From Marivirga lumbricoides (GTDB taxonomy: Bacteria; Bacteroidota; Bacteroidia; Cytophagales; Cyclobacteriaceae), in contig NZ_BMEC01000001.1 in assembly GCF_014636295.1 (NCBI RefSeq), positions 186,001 through 250,000 on the forward strand: 64,000 nucleotides of DNA. Reading direction: 5' to 3'. The notes beneath the pieces were generated by a model. It was given only the letters and a program-made list of their open reading frames with translations. It was not told where the DNA came from and ran no database searches. Below, piece after piece: positions 1 through 8,697 of the stretch. The translations under genes and the position numbers were made by a program. How positions within the stretch are numbered: the first letter of the stretch is position 1; the number at the start of each line of letters is the position of its first letter.

Positions 1-1502
1 ATTTAGGTCCTTTGGGTGCCGCTGTCAATACCCGGGCTATTGAACGACAGCTCGAAATCATGAAAGAAATGGGGGTAAACGGTATCCGTACTGCGCACAA
101 TCCTCCTGCTCCTGAATTACTCGATCTCTGTGATGAAATGGGCTTTATCGTAATGGATGAGTCATTTGATATCTGGGAAAGCAGCAAAACTACTTTTGAT
201 TATGGTACTGAATGGGATGAATGGCATAAGAAAGATTTGGAAGATCAAATCCTGAGGGACAGAAACCATCCAAGTATTTTTATGTGGAGCATTGGAAATG
301 AAGTGCATGAGCAATGGAGTGAAAGAGGTGCTGAAATAGGGCGTGAATTATCTGCAATAGTAAAAAACATGGACACAACCCGCCTGGTTACAGCAGGAAT
401 GAACCCTCCTATTCATGTAAAAGATGCGGGTGTTACCATTCAGTTTGAAGAAACAGCAGCCGAACCCAATGCATTAGCAGGCTCTGGCGCTTTAGACATC
501 ATTGGTTATAATTATGCCCATCAGACTTATAAAGATCACCAAAAGAATTTTCCTAATACGCCATTTATCGCAACGGAAACTTCTTCTGCCCTGGCTACCA
601 GAGGTTATTACGAATTTCCTTCTGACACTACCAAAATATGGCCCCTGCGATGGGATAAATTATTCACAGAAGGAAACGCTGACAATACTGTTTCAGCATT
701 TGACCAGGTGCGTACACCCTGGGGTTCTTTGCACGAAACCACCTGGAAAATCATTAAGAAATATGATTTCCTTTCCGGATTTTACATCTGGACAGGCTTT
801 GACTACTTAGGTGAACCCACTCCTTACACCTGGCCTTCAAGGAGCTCCTATTTCGGCATAGTAGACTTAGCAGGTTTCCCAAAGGATAGCTATTACATGT
901 ACAAAAGCGAATGGACACAAGATACAGTATTGCACATTCTACCACATTGGAACTGGGAAAAGGGGCAAACGGTAGATGTTTGGGCCTACTACAACCACGC
1001 TGACGAAGTAGAGTTGTTCCTGAATGGAAAGGCAATCGGCAAAAAACGTAAAGAAGGAGATGATTTGCACGTGATGTGGAGATTTCCTTTTGAAGCAGGC
1101 ACACTTATGGCAAAATCATATAAAAATGGAAAGCTGGTAAAAGAAACTGAAGTGAAAACTGCCGGAAAGCCAGCCAAACTCCAACTTCAAGCAGATAGAA
1201 AAATCATTAAAGCCGATGGAAAAGACCTATCCTTTATCACGGTGAATATCACTGATAAAGATGGAGTGTTGGCACCGAGAGCAGACCATAATATTCAGTT
1301 TTCTGTAGAAGGCAATGGTAAAATAGTAGGCGTGGCAAGTGGAGACCCAACTAACCATCAATCCTTTAAAGGAAAAGAGCATAAAGCATTAAATGGCAAA
1401 TGTCTTGTAATAGTCCAGTCAGAAAAGGAACCCGGAGCTATTACTTTAAAAGCAAGTGCCAACGGTTTAGAAACATCATCAATTTCAATTATATCTGAAT
1501 AA
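1..1502 (+). CDS. Glycoside hydrolase family 2 enzyme, beta-galactosidase type (5' end outside window)
   Basis: This is the C-terminal part of a GH2 retaining beta-glycosidase; the frame is open from base 3 and the gene begins upstream of the window. The catalytic TIM-barrel is present: the motif GIRTAHNPP, then SIGNE with the acid/base Glu near base 300, then ATETSSAL with the nucleophile Glu near base 577. After the barrel come immunoglobulin-like domains of the DUF4982 and GH2 C-terminal type (from about base 900), which usually shape the active site or bind glycan. It sits 6 bp before the next ORF, so it is probably co-transcribed with the GH31 gene. Beta-galactosidase is the most common activity in this GH2 group, but beta-glucuronidase or beta-mannosidase cannot be excluded from sequence alone. 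Its signal peptide, if any, is not visible. Confidence 0.88.
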   Translation, partial: LGPLGAAVNTRAIERQLEIMKEMGVNGIRTAHNPPAPELLDLCDEMGFIVMDESFDIWESSKTTFDYGTEWDEWHKKDLEDQILRDRNHPSIFMWSIGNEVHEQWSERGAEIGRELSAIVKNMDTTRLVTAGMNPPIHVKDAGVTIQFEETAAEPNALAGSGALDIIGYNYAHQTYKDHQKNFPNTPFIATETSSALATRGYYEFPSDTTKIWPLRWDKLFTEGNADNTVSAFDQVRTPWGSLHETTWKIIKKYDFLSGFYIWTGFDYLGEPTPYTWPSRSSYFGIVDLAGFPKDSYYMYKSEWTQDTVLHILPHWNWEKGQTVDVWAYYNHADEVELFLNGKAIGKKRKEGDDLHVMWRFPFEAGTLMAKSYKNGKLVKETEVKTAGKPAKLQLQADRKIIKADGKDLSFITVNITDKDGVLAPRADHNIQFSVEGNGKIVGVASGDPTNHQSFKGKEHKALNGKCLVIVQSEKEPGAITLKASANGLETSSISIISE

Positions 1503-1541
1503 TAAAAAATGCAATTAAACACTTTAACACCACCTACCGGA

Positions 1542-3935
1542 ATGCTCAAGCGCTTCAGGAAACTGATACTAATTGGAGCCTGCAGCTTACCGGCTATTGC
1601 TGTGCAGGCGCAAATCCAGAACACTGATGTGCTGAATGAGCCGTACGATGTTAGTAAAGATTTCGAAAATTATCAGAACACCTTCTATTTTGCCGATGAA
1701 CTGGTTGCATTCGATCCTGCAACAGGAAAAGGCACTATCAGGTACCAACGATACAATTACGAAACAAGGCAGGCTTTCGACAATATGCTGGTAAAGCCTA
1801 TTGCAGCGGAAGCCAACGAATTTCCTACTACTGAATACGAAGCTGCTCCTGAACTTCCTTTTCAGCTACAGTTTGTGTCGGATAGAACCATCAGAATAAA
1901 GATGGCTTCCGGCCCGCAATTTCACAATCAGGAAGAATCACTCATGTTGGTGGAAGGAACCGCTCCCAACCATCCTGAATTATGGCAACATGCTAAAATA
2001 GCGAATGGCTTCAGGTATACTAGTGCGCATGGAATGGTAGAAATTATCAGCAAGCCCTGGCATGTAAAAATCTACGATGAAAACAGGAAGCTGCTTACCA
2101 GTACCTTGCATGCCGATGATGTAACGAATACCTACACACCTGTGCTGCCTTTTTCTTATGTGAGAAGAAACAGCGATTATTCACGTAGTGTGGCACCTGT
2201 ATTTTCTTTGGAGCCGGATGAAAAAATATTCGGATGTGGTGAGTCCTTTACTCAATTTAACAAGAGAGGACAGAAAGTAGTGCTTTTTGTAGATGATGCC
2301 AATGGCGTACAAAATGAAACTATGTACAAGCCTATTCCATTTTACATGAGCAGCCGTGGATATGGCGTTTTCATGCATACCTCCTCCCCTGTTACAGTTG
2401 ATTTTGGTAAATACTTCAGCGGTGCCAATAAAATGATGTTGGGTGATGATGAAGCGGATTTGTTCATCTTTTTGGGAGACCCCAAAGATATACTGGATGA
2501 ATATACTGACCTGACAGGTAAATCAGCCATGCCTCCATTGTGGTCATTCGGCTTCTGGATGAGCAGAATAACTTACTTCTCAGAACAGGAAGGCCGTGAC
2601 ATCGCTAAAAACCTCAGAAAAAATAAAATACCAAGCGATGTAATTCATTTTGATACTGGCTGGTTCGATATCGACTGGAGAAACAATTACGAATTTTCTG
2701 AAGACCGCTTTGATGACCCTGCTGATATGATGGCAGATATGAAAGAGCAGGGATTCCATGTATCCTTATGGCAACTACCGTATTTCACGCCTAAAAACAC
2801 ACTTTTTAATGAAATTGTTGATCAGGAATTAGCCGTGAAAGACAGAAAAGGCAATATTCCTTATGAGGATGCCGTGCTGGATTTCTCTAATCCTGAGACG
2901 GTTGGCTGGTACCAGTCCAAATTAAAGAACTTATTTGACCAGGGTGTGAGCGTTTTCAAAGTAGATTTCGGTGAAGCAGCTCCATTCACAGGCCTTTATA
3001 AATCAGGCAGAACCGGTTTTTACGAGCACAATTTATATCCGCTTCGCTACAACAAAGCGGTAGCTGAAATCACACAAAAAGAAAAAGGTTACAGCTTAAT
3101 TTGGGCAAGAAGTACCTGGGCTGGTAGCCAACGCTATCCGCTACACTGGGGAGGCGATGCTGCCACCACTAATTCAGCCATGTCAGCCACTTTAAGAGGC
3201 GGGCTTTCACTGGGACTAAGTGGATTTTCCTTCTGGAGCCATGATGTAGGTGGTTTCGTTACCAAATCACCGGAAGATTTATACAGAAGATGGACTCCTT
3301 TTGGAATGCTTACTTCGCACGTAAGAAGCCACGGTGAGCCACCAACCGAGCCCTGGGAATACAGCGCCAGTTTTCTGAAGGATTTCAGAAATGCTGACAA
3401 TATGCGCTATGAATTAATGCCTTACATCTACGCGCAGGCAAAGGAAAGTTCAGAAAAAGGCCTACCCATGATGAGGGCTCTGTTTGTAGAGTTTCCTGAT
3501 GATCCGGGTGCGTGGTTAATTGATAATGAGTACCTATTTGGCGAAAGCATGCTGGTAGCTCCTCTTTTTGAGGAAGTGAAGGAAAGAGATGTGTATTTAC
3601 CGGAAGGCACCTGGATTGACTACCAAACGAAAAAAGTATATCAGGGCGGCTGGCACAAAATTAAAGCAGGTGATATCCCAATCATTGTGCTGGTAAGAAA
3701 CGGAACTGTTATTCCTCATATCAAATTAGCGCAATCCACACAAGCTATGGATTGGAGCAATATTCAGCTGAAAGTATATGCAGATACAAAAACTAACACT
3801 GCTACAGGAGATCTTTTTCTTCCGGAAGGCAAGCAATTAGAGAACATCACTGTCACCCGAAAAGACAAAGGATTTGAAATCAAAGAAAATCCGCTTGAAG
3901 GTAAAGTGAAATTTAAAACAGAATGGGTTCAATAG
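1542..3935 (+). CDS. GH31 alpha-xylosidase (YicI-like)
   Basis: A GH31 retaining alpha-glycosidase of about 797 residues. The motif FKVDFGEAAP carries the probable nucleophile Asp (about residue 475). The KxDFGE form is typical of YicI-type alpha-xylosidases, while alpha-glucosidases usually have WxDMNE. The acid/base Asp is in HWGGDAATT (about residue 539). An ATG at 1509 is also in frame, but the ATG at 1542 starts directly with a classical signal peptide (MLKRFRK, then a hydrophobic stretch ending VQAQ), so I prefer it. The product is therefore periplasmic or exported. It lies just downstream of the GH2 gene and is followed by a terminator hairpin. Removal of alpha-1,6-xylose from xyloglucan oligosaccharides is the likely role; substrate is inferred from motif and neighbours. 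Confidence 0.87.
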   Translation: MLKRFRKLILIGACSLPAIAVQAQIQNTDVLNEPYDVSKDFENYQNTFYFADELVAFDPATGKGTIRYQRYNYETRQAFDNMLVKPIAAEANEFPTTEYEAAPELPFQLQFVSDRTIRIKMASGPQFHNQEESLMLVEGTAPNHPELWQHAKIANGFRYTSAHGMVEIISKPWHVKIYDENRKLLTSTLHADDVTNTYTPVLPFSYVRRNSDYSRSVAPVFSLEPDEKIFGCGESFTQFNKRGQKVVLFVDDANGVQNETMYKPIPFYMSSRGYGVFMHTSSPVTVDFGKYFSGANKMMLGDDEADLFIFLGDPKDILDEYTDLTGKSAMPPLWSFGFWMSRITYFSEQEGRDIAKNLRKNKIPSDVIHFDTGWFDIDWRNNYEFSEDRFDDPADMMADMKEQGFHVSLWQLPYFTPKNTLFNEIVDQELAVKDRKGNIPYEDAVLDFSNPETVGWYQSKLKNLFDQGVSVFKVDFGEAAPFTGLYKSGRTGFYEHNLYPLRYNKAVAEITQKEKGYSLIWARSTWAGSQRYPLHWGGDAATTNSAMSATLRGGLSLGLSGFSFWSHDVGGFVTKSPEDLYRRWTPFGMLTSHVRSHGEPPTEPWEYSASFLKDFRNADNMRYELMPYIYAQAKESSEKGLPMMRALFVEFPDDPGAWLIDNEYLFGESMLVAPLFEEVKERDVYLPEGTWIDYQTKKVYQGGWHKIKAGDIPIIVLVRNGTVIPHIKLAQSTQAMDWSNIQLKVYADTKTNTATGDLFLPEGKQLENITVTRKDKGFEIKENPLEGKVKFKTEWVQ

Positions 3936-3950
3936 TTTAAATCGGTTGGA

Positions 3951-3986
3951 GCCTCGGGTGCTCTTAGGATGCACCTGAGGTTTTTT
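3951..3986 (+). terminator. Rho-independent terminator after GH31
   Basis: A nine-pair G+C-rich stem (CCTCGGGTG paired with CACCTGAGG, one G-T pair) with a loop of about 11 bases is followed directly by six T residues. It lies 16 bp after the GH31 stop and before the GH97 start, so it probably ends or attenuates the GH2-GH31 transcript. Confidence 0.75.
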
Positions 3987-4009
3987 GAAGTTGAAATTTT
4001 AGAAAAATA

Positions 4010-6028
4010 ATGAGTAAATTAATAAATAAAGCATTTTTAGCCTTAGTGCTATTAGTAAGCATAGCTGCCTGTAAACCTAAAGTAGCAGCCGAACAGAGCT
4101 ATGAGTTCTCTTCTCCCGAAGGTGTTAACAGTATCACCTTCAGCATGCAAAATAATCGTCCGCAGTACGCTGTAAACCATGGAGGAAAGGAAGTTATCCT
4201 GCCTTCTGAAATGGGATTTGTTTTTAAAGGAAATGATACGCTACAGCAAAACTTTGAAGTGTTGAATGTAGAGGAATCATCATTTGATGAAACATGGAAA
4301 CAGGTTTGGGGTGAAAAGCATGAAATCAGGAATAACTACAGTCAGCTAGTGGTTCATTTGCAGGAAAAAACAGCTGCTAAGCGAAAGCTGGACATAGAAT
4401 TTAGGGCTTTTGACGATGGAGTAGCTTTCCGTTACGTTTTTCCTGAGCAGGGCATTGAAGACAGCCTGTTTATCATGGATGAGCTTACCACCTTTCAACT
4501 AAAGGAAGATGGTAAAGCCTGGTGGATTCCAGCGTATCACGAGCAGCGCTACGAGAACCTTTTCACGGCTTCACCGGTAAGTGAATTGGACACCGTACAT
4601 ACACCACTAACAATTGAGCTCAACAGCGGACTCAACATCAGTTTTCATGAAGCCAACCTCACGGATTTTGCCAGCACAACGCTCGCGCATACTGAAGGTA
4701 CTACTTTAAAAACTGACCTTGTACCCTGGTCAGATGGGGTTAAGGTAAAAACAGCAGGATCATTTAAAACTCCATGGCGCACTCTGCAAATAGGAGAAGA
4801 GCCTGGTGACTTAATTACTTCCTATTTGATTCTTAACCTAAATGAACCTAATCAAATAGAAGATACATCCTGGATAAAAACATTTAAGTACACAGGAATT
4901 TGGTGGGGCATGCATATTGGCAAATTCTCTTTTTGGGAAGGGCCTAAACAGGGAGCCACCACTAAAAATGCCAAAGAGCATATTGACATGAATAAAAAAT
5001 TAGGCATTAATTACTTACTGATTGAAGGCTGGAACAAAGGCTGGACTCCTTCATGGTACGAGAATGCCATGCATCAATTCAGTTTTACTAAAGAGGCGGA
5101 CAATTTCAATCTAAAGGAAGTAACAGACTACGCTAAGGCAAATGATGTAGAAATAGTAGGTTACCATGAAACCGGTTCTAATCTGTACAACTACCTTTCT
5201 CAAATTGATTCAGCTTTTGCGCTGTACAAGAAGCATGGAATTAATACAGTAAAAATCGGGCATGTAGGCTCTAAATTGAATATGAAGGAATGGCACCAGG
5301 GTCAGTTTGGTGTAAACTATTTCCGTTCTATACTTAAAAAAGCTGCTGATTACGAATTAGAGGTATATTTTCATGAACCTATAAAAGATACCGGTGAAAG
5401 ACGCACCTATCCTAATATGATGGCAAGAGAAGGCGCTCGCGGCCAGGAATACAATGCCTGGAGCGATGGTAATCCTCCTGCTTATACCACCACTATTCCA
5501 TTCACAAGAATGTTGGCAGGACCAATGGATTTTACGCCTGGAGTATTTGATGTGGAAGTAAAGCAAGGTTATCCGGGAAGAAGAGTGCATAGTACTACTG
5601 CCAAGCAAATGGCATTGAGCGTGGTTATCTACTCCCCTATTTTAATGCTGGCTGACTTACCTGAGAATTACATAGACCAACCTGCTTTTCAATTTTTCAA
5701 TGATATCCCCACAGATTGGGAAGATACAAAAGTGCTGAATGGAAAAATTGGAGAATACATCACTACAGTAAGAAAGGATTTGAATAGTGAAGACTGGTAC
5801 CTGGGCAGTATTACCAATGAAGAAGCGCGTGAAATTGAGATTTCTTTGGGCTTCTTACATCCGGAAAATGAATATGAGGCACAAATTTATGCTGATGCAA
5901 ACGGAACAGGCTATCAGAACAATCCTGCTGAAGTAGCAATCAGTAAGCAAAAAGTAGTTAATCATGATAAGTTAACGCTAAAACTGGGAGCCAGTGGTGG
6001 TACAGCCATAAGATTTAGAAAATTATAA
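4010..6028 (+). CDS. GH97 lipoprotein, inverting alpha-glucosidase (SusB) type
   Basis: A 672-residue GH97 enzyme with a lipoprotein signal (ALVLLVSIAAC, lipobox Cys about residue 21). Three Glu residues of the inverting GH97 group are recognisable: YHETG (E387), FHEP (E456) and RGQEYN (E480). Their spacing of 69 and 24 residues equals that of the base and acid residues E439, E508 and E532 of Bacteroides SusB. This argues for the inverting alpha-glucosidase branch rather than the retaining alpha-galactosidase branch, which uses an Asp. The N-terminal beta-sandwich (residues about 30-290) and C-terminal sheet domain are of normal length. The gene stands between two terminator-like hairpins, so it may have its own promoter. 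In the periplasm it would release alpha-linked glucose, or another alpha-hexose, from oligosaccharides. Confidence 0.88.
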   Translation: MSKLINKAFLALVLLVSIAACKPKVAAEQSYEFSSPEGVNSITFSMQNNRPQYAVNHGGKEVILPSEMGFVFKGNDTLQQNFEVLNVEESSFDETWKQVWGEKHEIRNNYSQLVVHLQEKTAAKRKLDIEFRAFDDGVAFRYVFPEQGIEDSLFIMDELTTFQLKEDGKAWWIPAYHEQRYENLFTASPVSELDTVHTPLTIELNSGLNISFHEANLTDFASTTLAHTEGTTLKTDLVPWSDGVKVKTAGSFKTPWRTLQIGEEPGDLITSYLILNLNEPNQIEDTSWIKTFKYTGIWWGMHIGKFSFWEGPKQGATTKNAKEHIDMNKKLGINYLLIEGWNKGWTPSWYENAMHQFSFTKEADNFNLKEVTDYAKANDVEIVGYHETGSNLYNYLSQIDSAFALYKKHGINTVKIGHVGSKLNMKEWHQGQFGVNYFRSILKKAADYELEVYFHEPIKDTGERRTYPNMMAREGARGQEYNAWSDGNPPAYTTTIPFTRMLAGPMDFTPGVFDVEVKQGYPGRRVHSTTAKQMALSVVIYSPILMLADLPENYIDQPAFQFFNDIPTDWEDTKVLNGKIGEYITTVRKDLNSEDWYLGSITNEEAREIEISLGFLHPENEYEAQIYADANGTGYQNNPAEVAISKQKVVNHDKLTLKLGASGGTAIRFRKL

Positions 6029-6038
6029 TTGAAGACAA

Positions 6039-6084
6039 CTACTTAGCCAAGGCTTATACAGAACCTCGGCTAAGTAGGATTTTT
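6039..6084 (+). terminator. Rho-independent terminator after GH97
   Basis: A perfect ten-pair stem, CTACTTAGCC with GGCTAAGTAG, separated by 19 bases and followed by ATTTTT. It lies 11 bp after the GH97 stop codon. Confidence 0.75.
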
Positions 6085-6109
6085 AATAAACCCAAAGAAA
6101 CAACAAAAC

Positions 6110-8368
6110 ATGAATAAACAAATTTTAAGTTCTATGGCAATTGCCGTCTGCACTCTCCTTTTCAGCTGTTCAGATAGCACTACCGGAATGAATTCAACTG
6201 AGGAAAGTACAGATTCTTTCACTACCTCCTCCGAATACCAGGGACGCCCCATCAATATGAATTATGAAGATAAAATTGACAGCCTCATTGCAGAAATGAC
6301 ATTAGAGGAAAAGACAGGTTTACTTCACGGACACAGCATGTTTACCACAAAGGCTGTGGAGCGTTTGGGAATACCTGAACTTAAAATGGCTGATGGTCCT
6401 TTGGGTGTAAGGGAGGAACTGGAAAGAGAATCATGGGCTCCTTTAGGTCTTGAGGATGACTACGCCACCTACTACCCTGCCGGTGCAGGCCTTTCAGCCA
6501 CCTGGAATACTGAATTAGCCTATGTTTTCGGAAATAGTGTGGGAGAAGAAGCCAGAGCACGTAATAAAGATGTGATTCTTTCGCCTGCCATTAATATCAT
6601 CAGAACACCTGTGGGAGGAAGAACTTATGAGTACTTTACTGAAGATCCCTTCTTAAATAAAAAACTGGCTGTGCCTTTTATAGTGGGGATTCAGGAAAAT
6701 GATGTGGCTGCTTGTGTAAAACACTATGCTGCCAATAACCAGGAAACTAACAGGGATTTTGTTGATGTGCAAATTGATGAGCGTACACTACGCGAAATCT
6801 ACCTGCCAGCCTTTAAAGATGCCGTTACAGAAGCACATGCTTACAGTATGATGGGGGCTTATAACAAATTCAGAGGAGAATATTTGTGCGAAAATGATTA
6901 TATGCTTAACCAGGTACTGAGAGACGAGTGGGGTTTTAAAGGAATTGTAATCTCAGACTGGGCAGCAGTTCATACCACCGTAAACTCTCTTAAAAGTGGA
7001 TTGGATGTAGAAATGGGTACTCCAAAGCCTTTTGATGAATTCTTTTTGGCTCAGCCACTTATTGATTCAGTAAAAGCGGGTAAAATTTCGGAAGAAGAGG
7101 TTGATAAGCATGTGAAGCGTGTATTACGTTTAATGTTTACGCTCAATAGTATGGGAGACACTGAAAGCCATAAAGAAGGAAGCATCAATACAGAAGCTCA
7201 TTTTAAAGATGCTTATAATATTGCCTCAGAATCTATTGTGCTTCTTAAAAATGAAAAGGACTTATTACCTATCAATACACAAGAAATCAGCAGTATAGCA
7301 GTAATTGGAGCTAACGCAACCAAGAAAAATGCTTTAGGAGGATTTGGTGCCGGAGTAAAAACTAAAAGAGAGGTTACACCACTAGAGGGATTAAAAAATA
7401 GGTTACCTTCTGATATTACCATAAATTATGCTGAAGGATATCAGGAACGCTATGCCCCTAAAAAAGAAGCTAAGTTTGGAGAAGTAACACAATCCAGAAC
7501 GGAGACTATTGATGAGTTAGACCCTCAATTACTGGAAGAAGCCCTTGAAGCCGTAAGAAATTCTGAACTGACTATTATTTTTGCGGGTTCCAACAGAGAC
7601 TATGAAACAGAAGCTTCTGACCGTGCAGATTTATCTTTGCCTTTCGGACAGGAGGAGTTGATTCAAAAAGTACTGGAAATAAACCCAAATGCTATTGTAG
7701 TAATGATAGCAGGAGCACCTTTTGAGATAGAAAATATTAGCAAAAACACACACTCCCTTGTATGGAGCTGGTTCAATGGTTCCGAAGGTGGAAATGCTCT
7801 TGCTGATGTTTTAATAGGTGAAGTTAATCCATCAGGTAAACTGCCGTGGACTATGCCTAAAAAACTGGAAGACTCCCCTGCCCATGCCACTAATAGCTTC
7901 CCGGGTGATCAAACAGTAACTTATGATGAAGGCATTTTGGTAGGCTACAGATGGTTTGATACTAAAGATATAGCTCCTCTTTATCCGTTTGGTTACGGAC
8001 TTTCCTACACTGATTTCAGTCTGTCAAATCTTACAGCTAATCAAAAGGAATATACCAAAGGTGATCTTATTCAGCTCTCTGTAGATGTTAGCAATACAGG
8101 AGCTTTTGATGGTAAAGAAGTAGTGCAGGTATACGTATCTAAGCCAAACTCCAAAGTAGAGAGAGCTGCCAAGGAACTGAAAGGTTTTGCTAAGCAAGCT
8201 GTCGCTTCAGGAAAGACAGAACAAGTTACCCTTGCTATTCCAGTAAAAGAATTGGCTTATTTTGATGCTTCAGAAATGAAGTGGAAAGTTGAGCCGGGAA
8301 CCTACAAAATTCTGGTAGGTAATTCATCAAGAAATATATTACAGGAAACTGAAATTACTATTAAATAA
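6110..8368 (+). CDS. GH3 beta-glucosidase lipoprotein
   Basis: A 752-residue GH3 retaining beta-glycosidase. It starts with a lipoprotein signal (hydrophobic stretch ending CTLLFSC). The N-terminal barrel contains the nucleophile Asp in VISDWAA (about residue 283) and the substrate-binding KHYAANNQE motif. The second alpha/beta domain follows at about residues 380-600, and a fibronectin-III-like domain closes the protein (residues about 670-745). This domain order and length match BglX-type beta-glucosidases. It would cleave beta-1,4-glucosyl units left after side-chain removal, or other small beta-glucosides, on the outer or periplasmic face of a membrane. Neighbouring GH31, GH29 and GH2 genes suggest xyloglucan oligosaccharides as substrate, which is inference. 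Confidence 0.9.
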   Translation: MNKQILSSMAIAVCTLLFSCSDSTTGMNSTEESTDSFTTSSEYQGRPINMNYEDKIDSLIAEMTLEEKTGLLHGHSMFTTKAVERLGIPELKMADGPLGVREELERESWAPLGLEDDYATYYPAGAGLSATWNTELAYVFGNSVGEEARARNKDVILSPAINIIRTPVGGRTYEYFTEDPFLNKKLAVPFIVGIQENDVAACVKHYAANNQETNRDFVDVQIDERTLREIYLPAFKDAVTEAHAYSMMGAYNKFRGEYLCENDYMLNQVLRDEWGFKGIVISDWAAVHTTVNSLKSGLDVEMGTPKPFDEFFLAQPLIDSVKAGKISEEEVDKHVKRVLRLMFTLNSMGDTESHKEGSINTEAHFKDAYNIASESIVLLKNEKDLLPINTQEISSIAVIGANATKKNALGGFGAGVKTKREVTPLEGLKNRLPSDITINYAEGYQERYAPKKEAKFGEVTQSRTETIDELDPQLLEEALEAVRNSELTIIFAGSNRDYETEASDRADLSLPFGQEELIQKVLEINPNAIVVMIAGAPFEIENISKNTHSLVWSWFNGSEGGNALADVLIGEVNPSGKLPWTMPKKLEDSPAHATNSFPGDQTVTYDEGILVGYRWFDTKDIAPLYPFGYGLSYTDFSLSNLTANQKEYTKGDLIQLSVDVSNTGAFDGKEVVQVYVSKPNSKVERAAKELKGFAKQAVASGKTEQVTLAIPVKELAYFDASEMKWKVEPGTYKILVGNSSRNILQETEITIK

Positions 8369-8429
8369 ATACTGGAATTAGAAATTTGTCCATTTAGCGT
8401 TAAACCTCGGGAAAATCAAAACTTATGGA

Positions 8430-8463
8430 ACTACCACTAATTTAGTGGTAGTCCTGTCTTTTC
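8430..8463 (+). terminator. Terminator-like hairpin after GH3
   Basis: A perfect ten-pair stem ACTACCACTA with TAGTGGTAGT and a three-base loop, followed a few bases later by a T-rich run (CTGTCTTTT). It lies 61 bp after the GH3 stop. Confidence 0.6.
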
Positions 8464-8620
8464 ATAGAATGATCGGCCTTATTCATTTTAGGGGTTTTGT
8501 AATTCTAATTAGAATGCTCATGATAAATACTACACTGTTCGATAATCAAATAATGCTTGTTAAAACCGAGCGGGCTGGTCGACAAAAAGGCGGGGAGAGC
8601 GCTGAATTGTAGCGTAGGAG

Positions 8621-8675
8621 TCCGCCAGCTGGCGGATTTTGATTTTTTGCATCTTTTTGATCAAGCAAAAAGATG
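8621..8675. repeat. Double inverted repeat in the GH3-GH29 gap
   Basis: The 329-bp gap between GH3 and GH29 has no gene. Near its end is a perfect 16-bp palindrome (TCCGCCAGCTGGCGGA, 8621-8636) followed by a T-rich run. Immediately after comes a second hairpin, CATCTTTTTG (8650-8659) with CAAAAAGATG (8666-8675), and the GH29 gene starts 22 bp later. The pair could be a transcription block, a leader structure, or a dispersed palindromic repeat. The A+T-rich segment before it may hold the GH29 promoter, but I see no convincing box. Confidence 0.5.
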
Positions 8676-8697
8676 AAGAATAAAACTTAAAATAAAT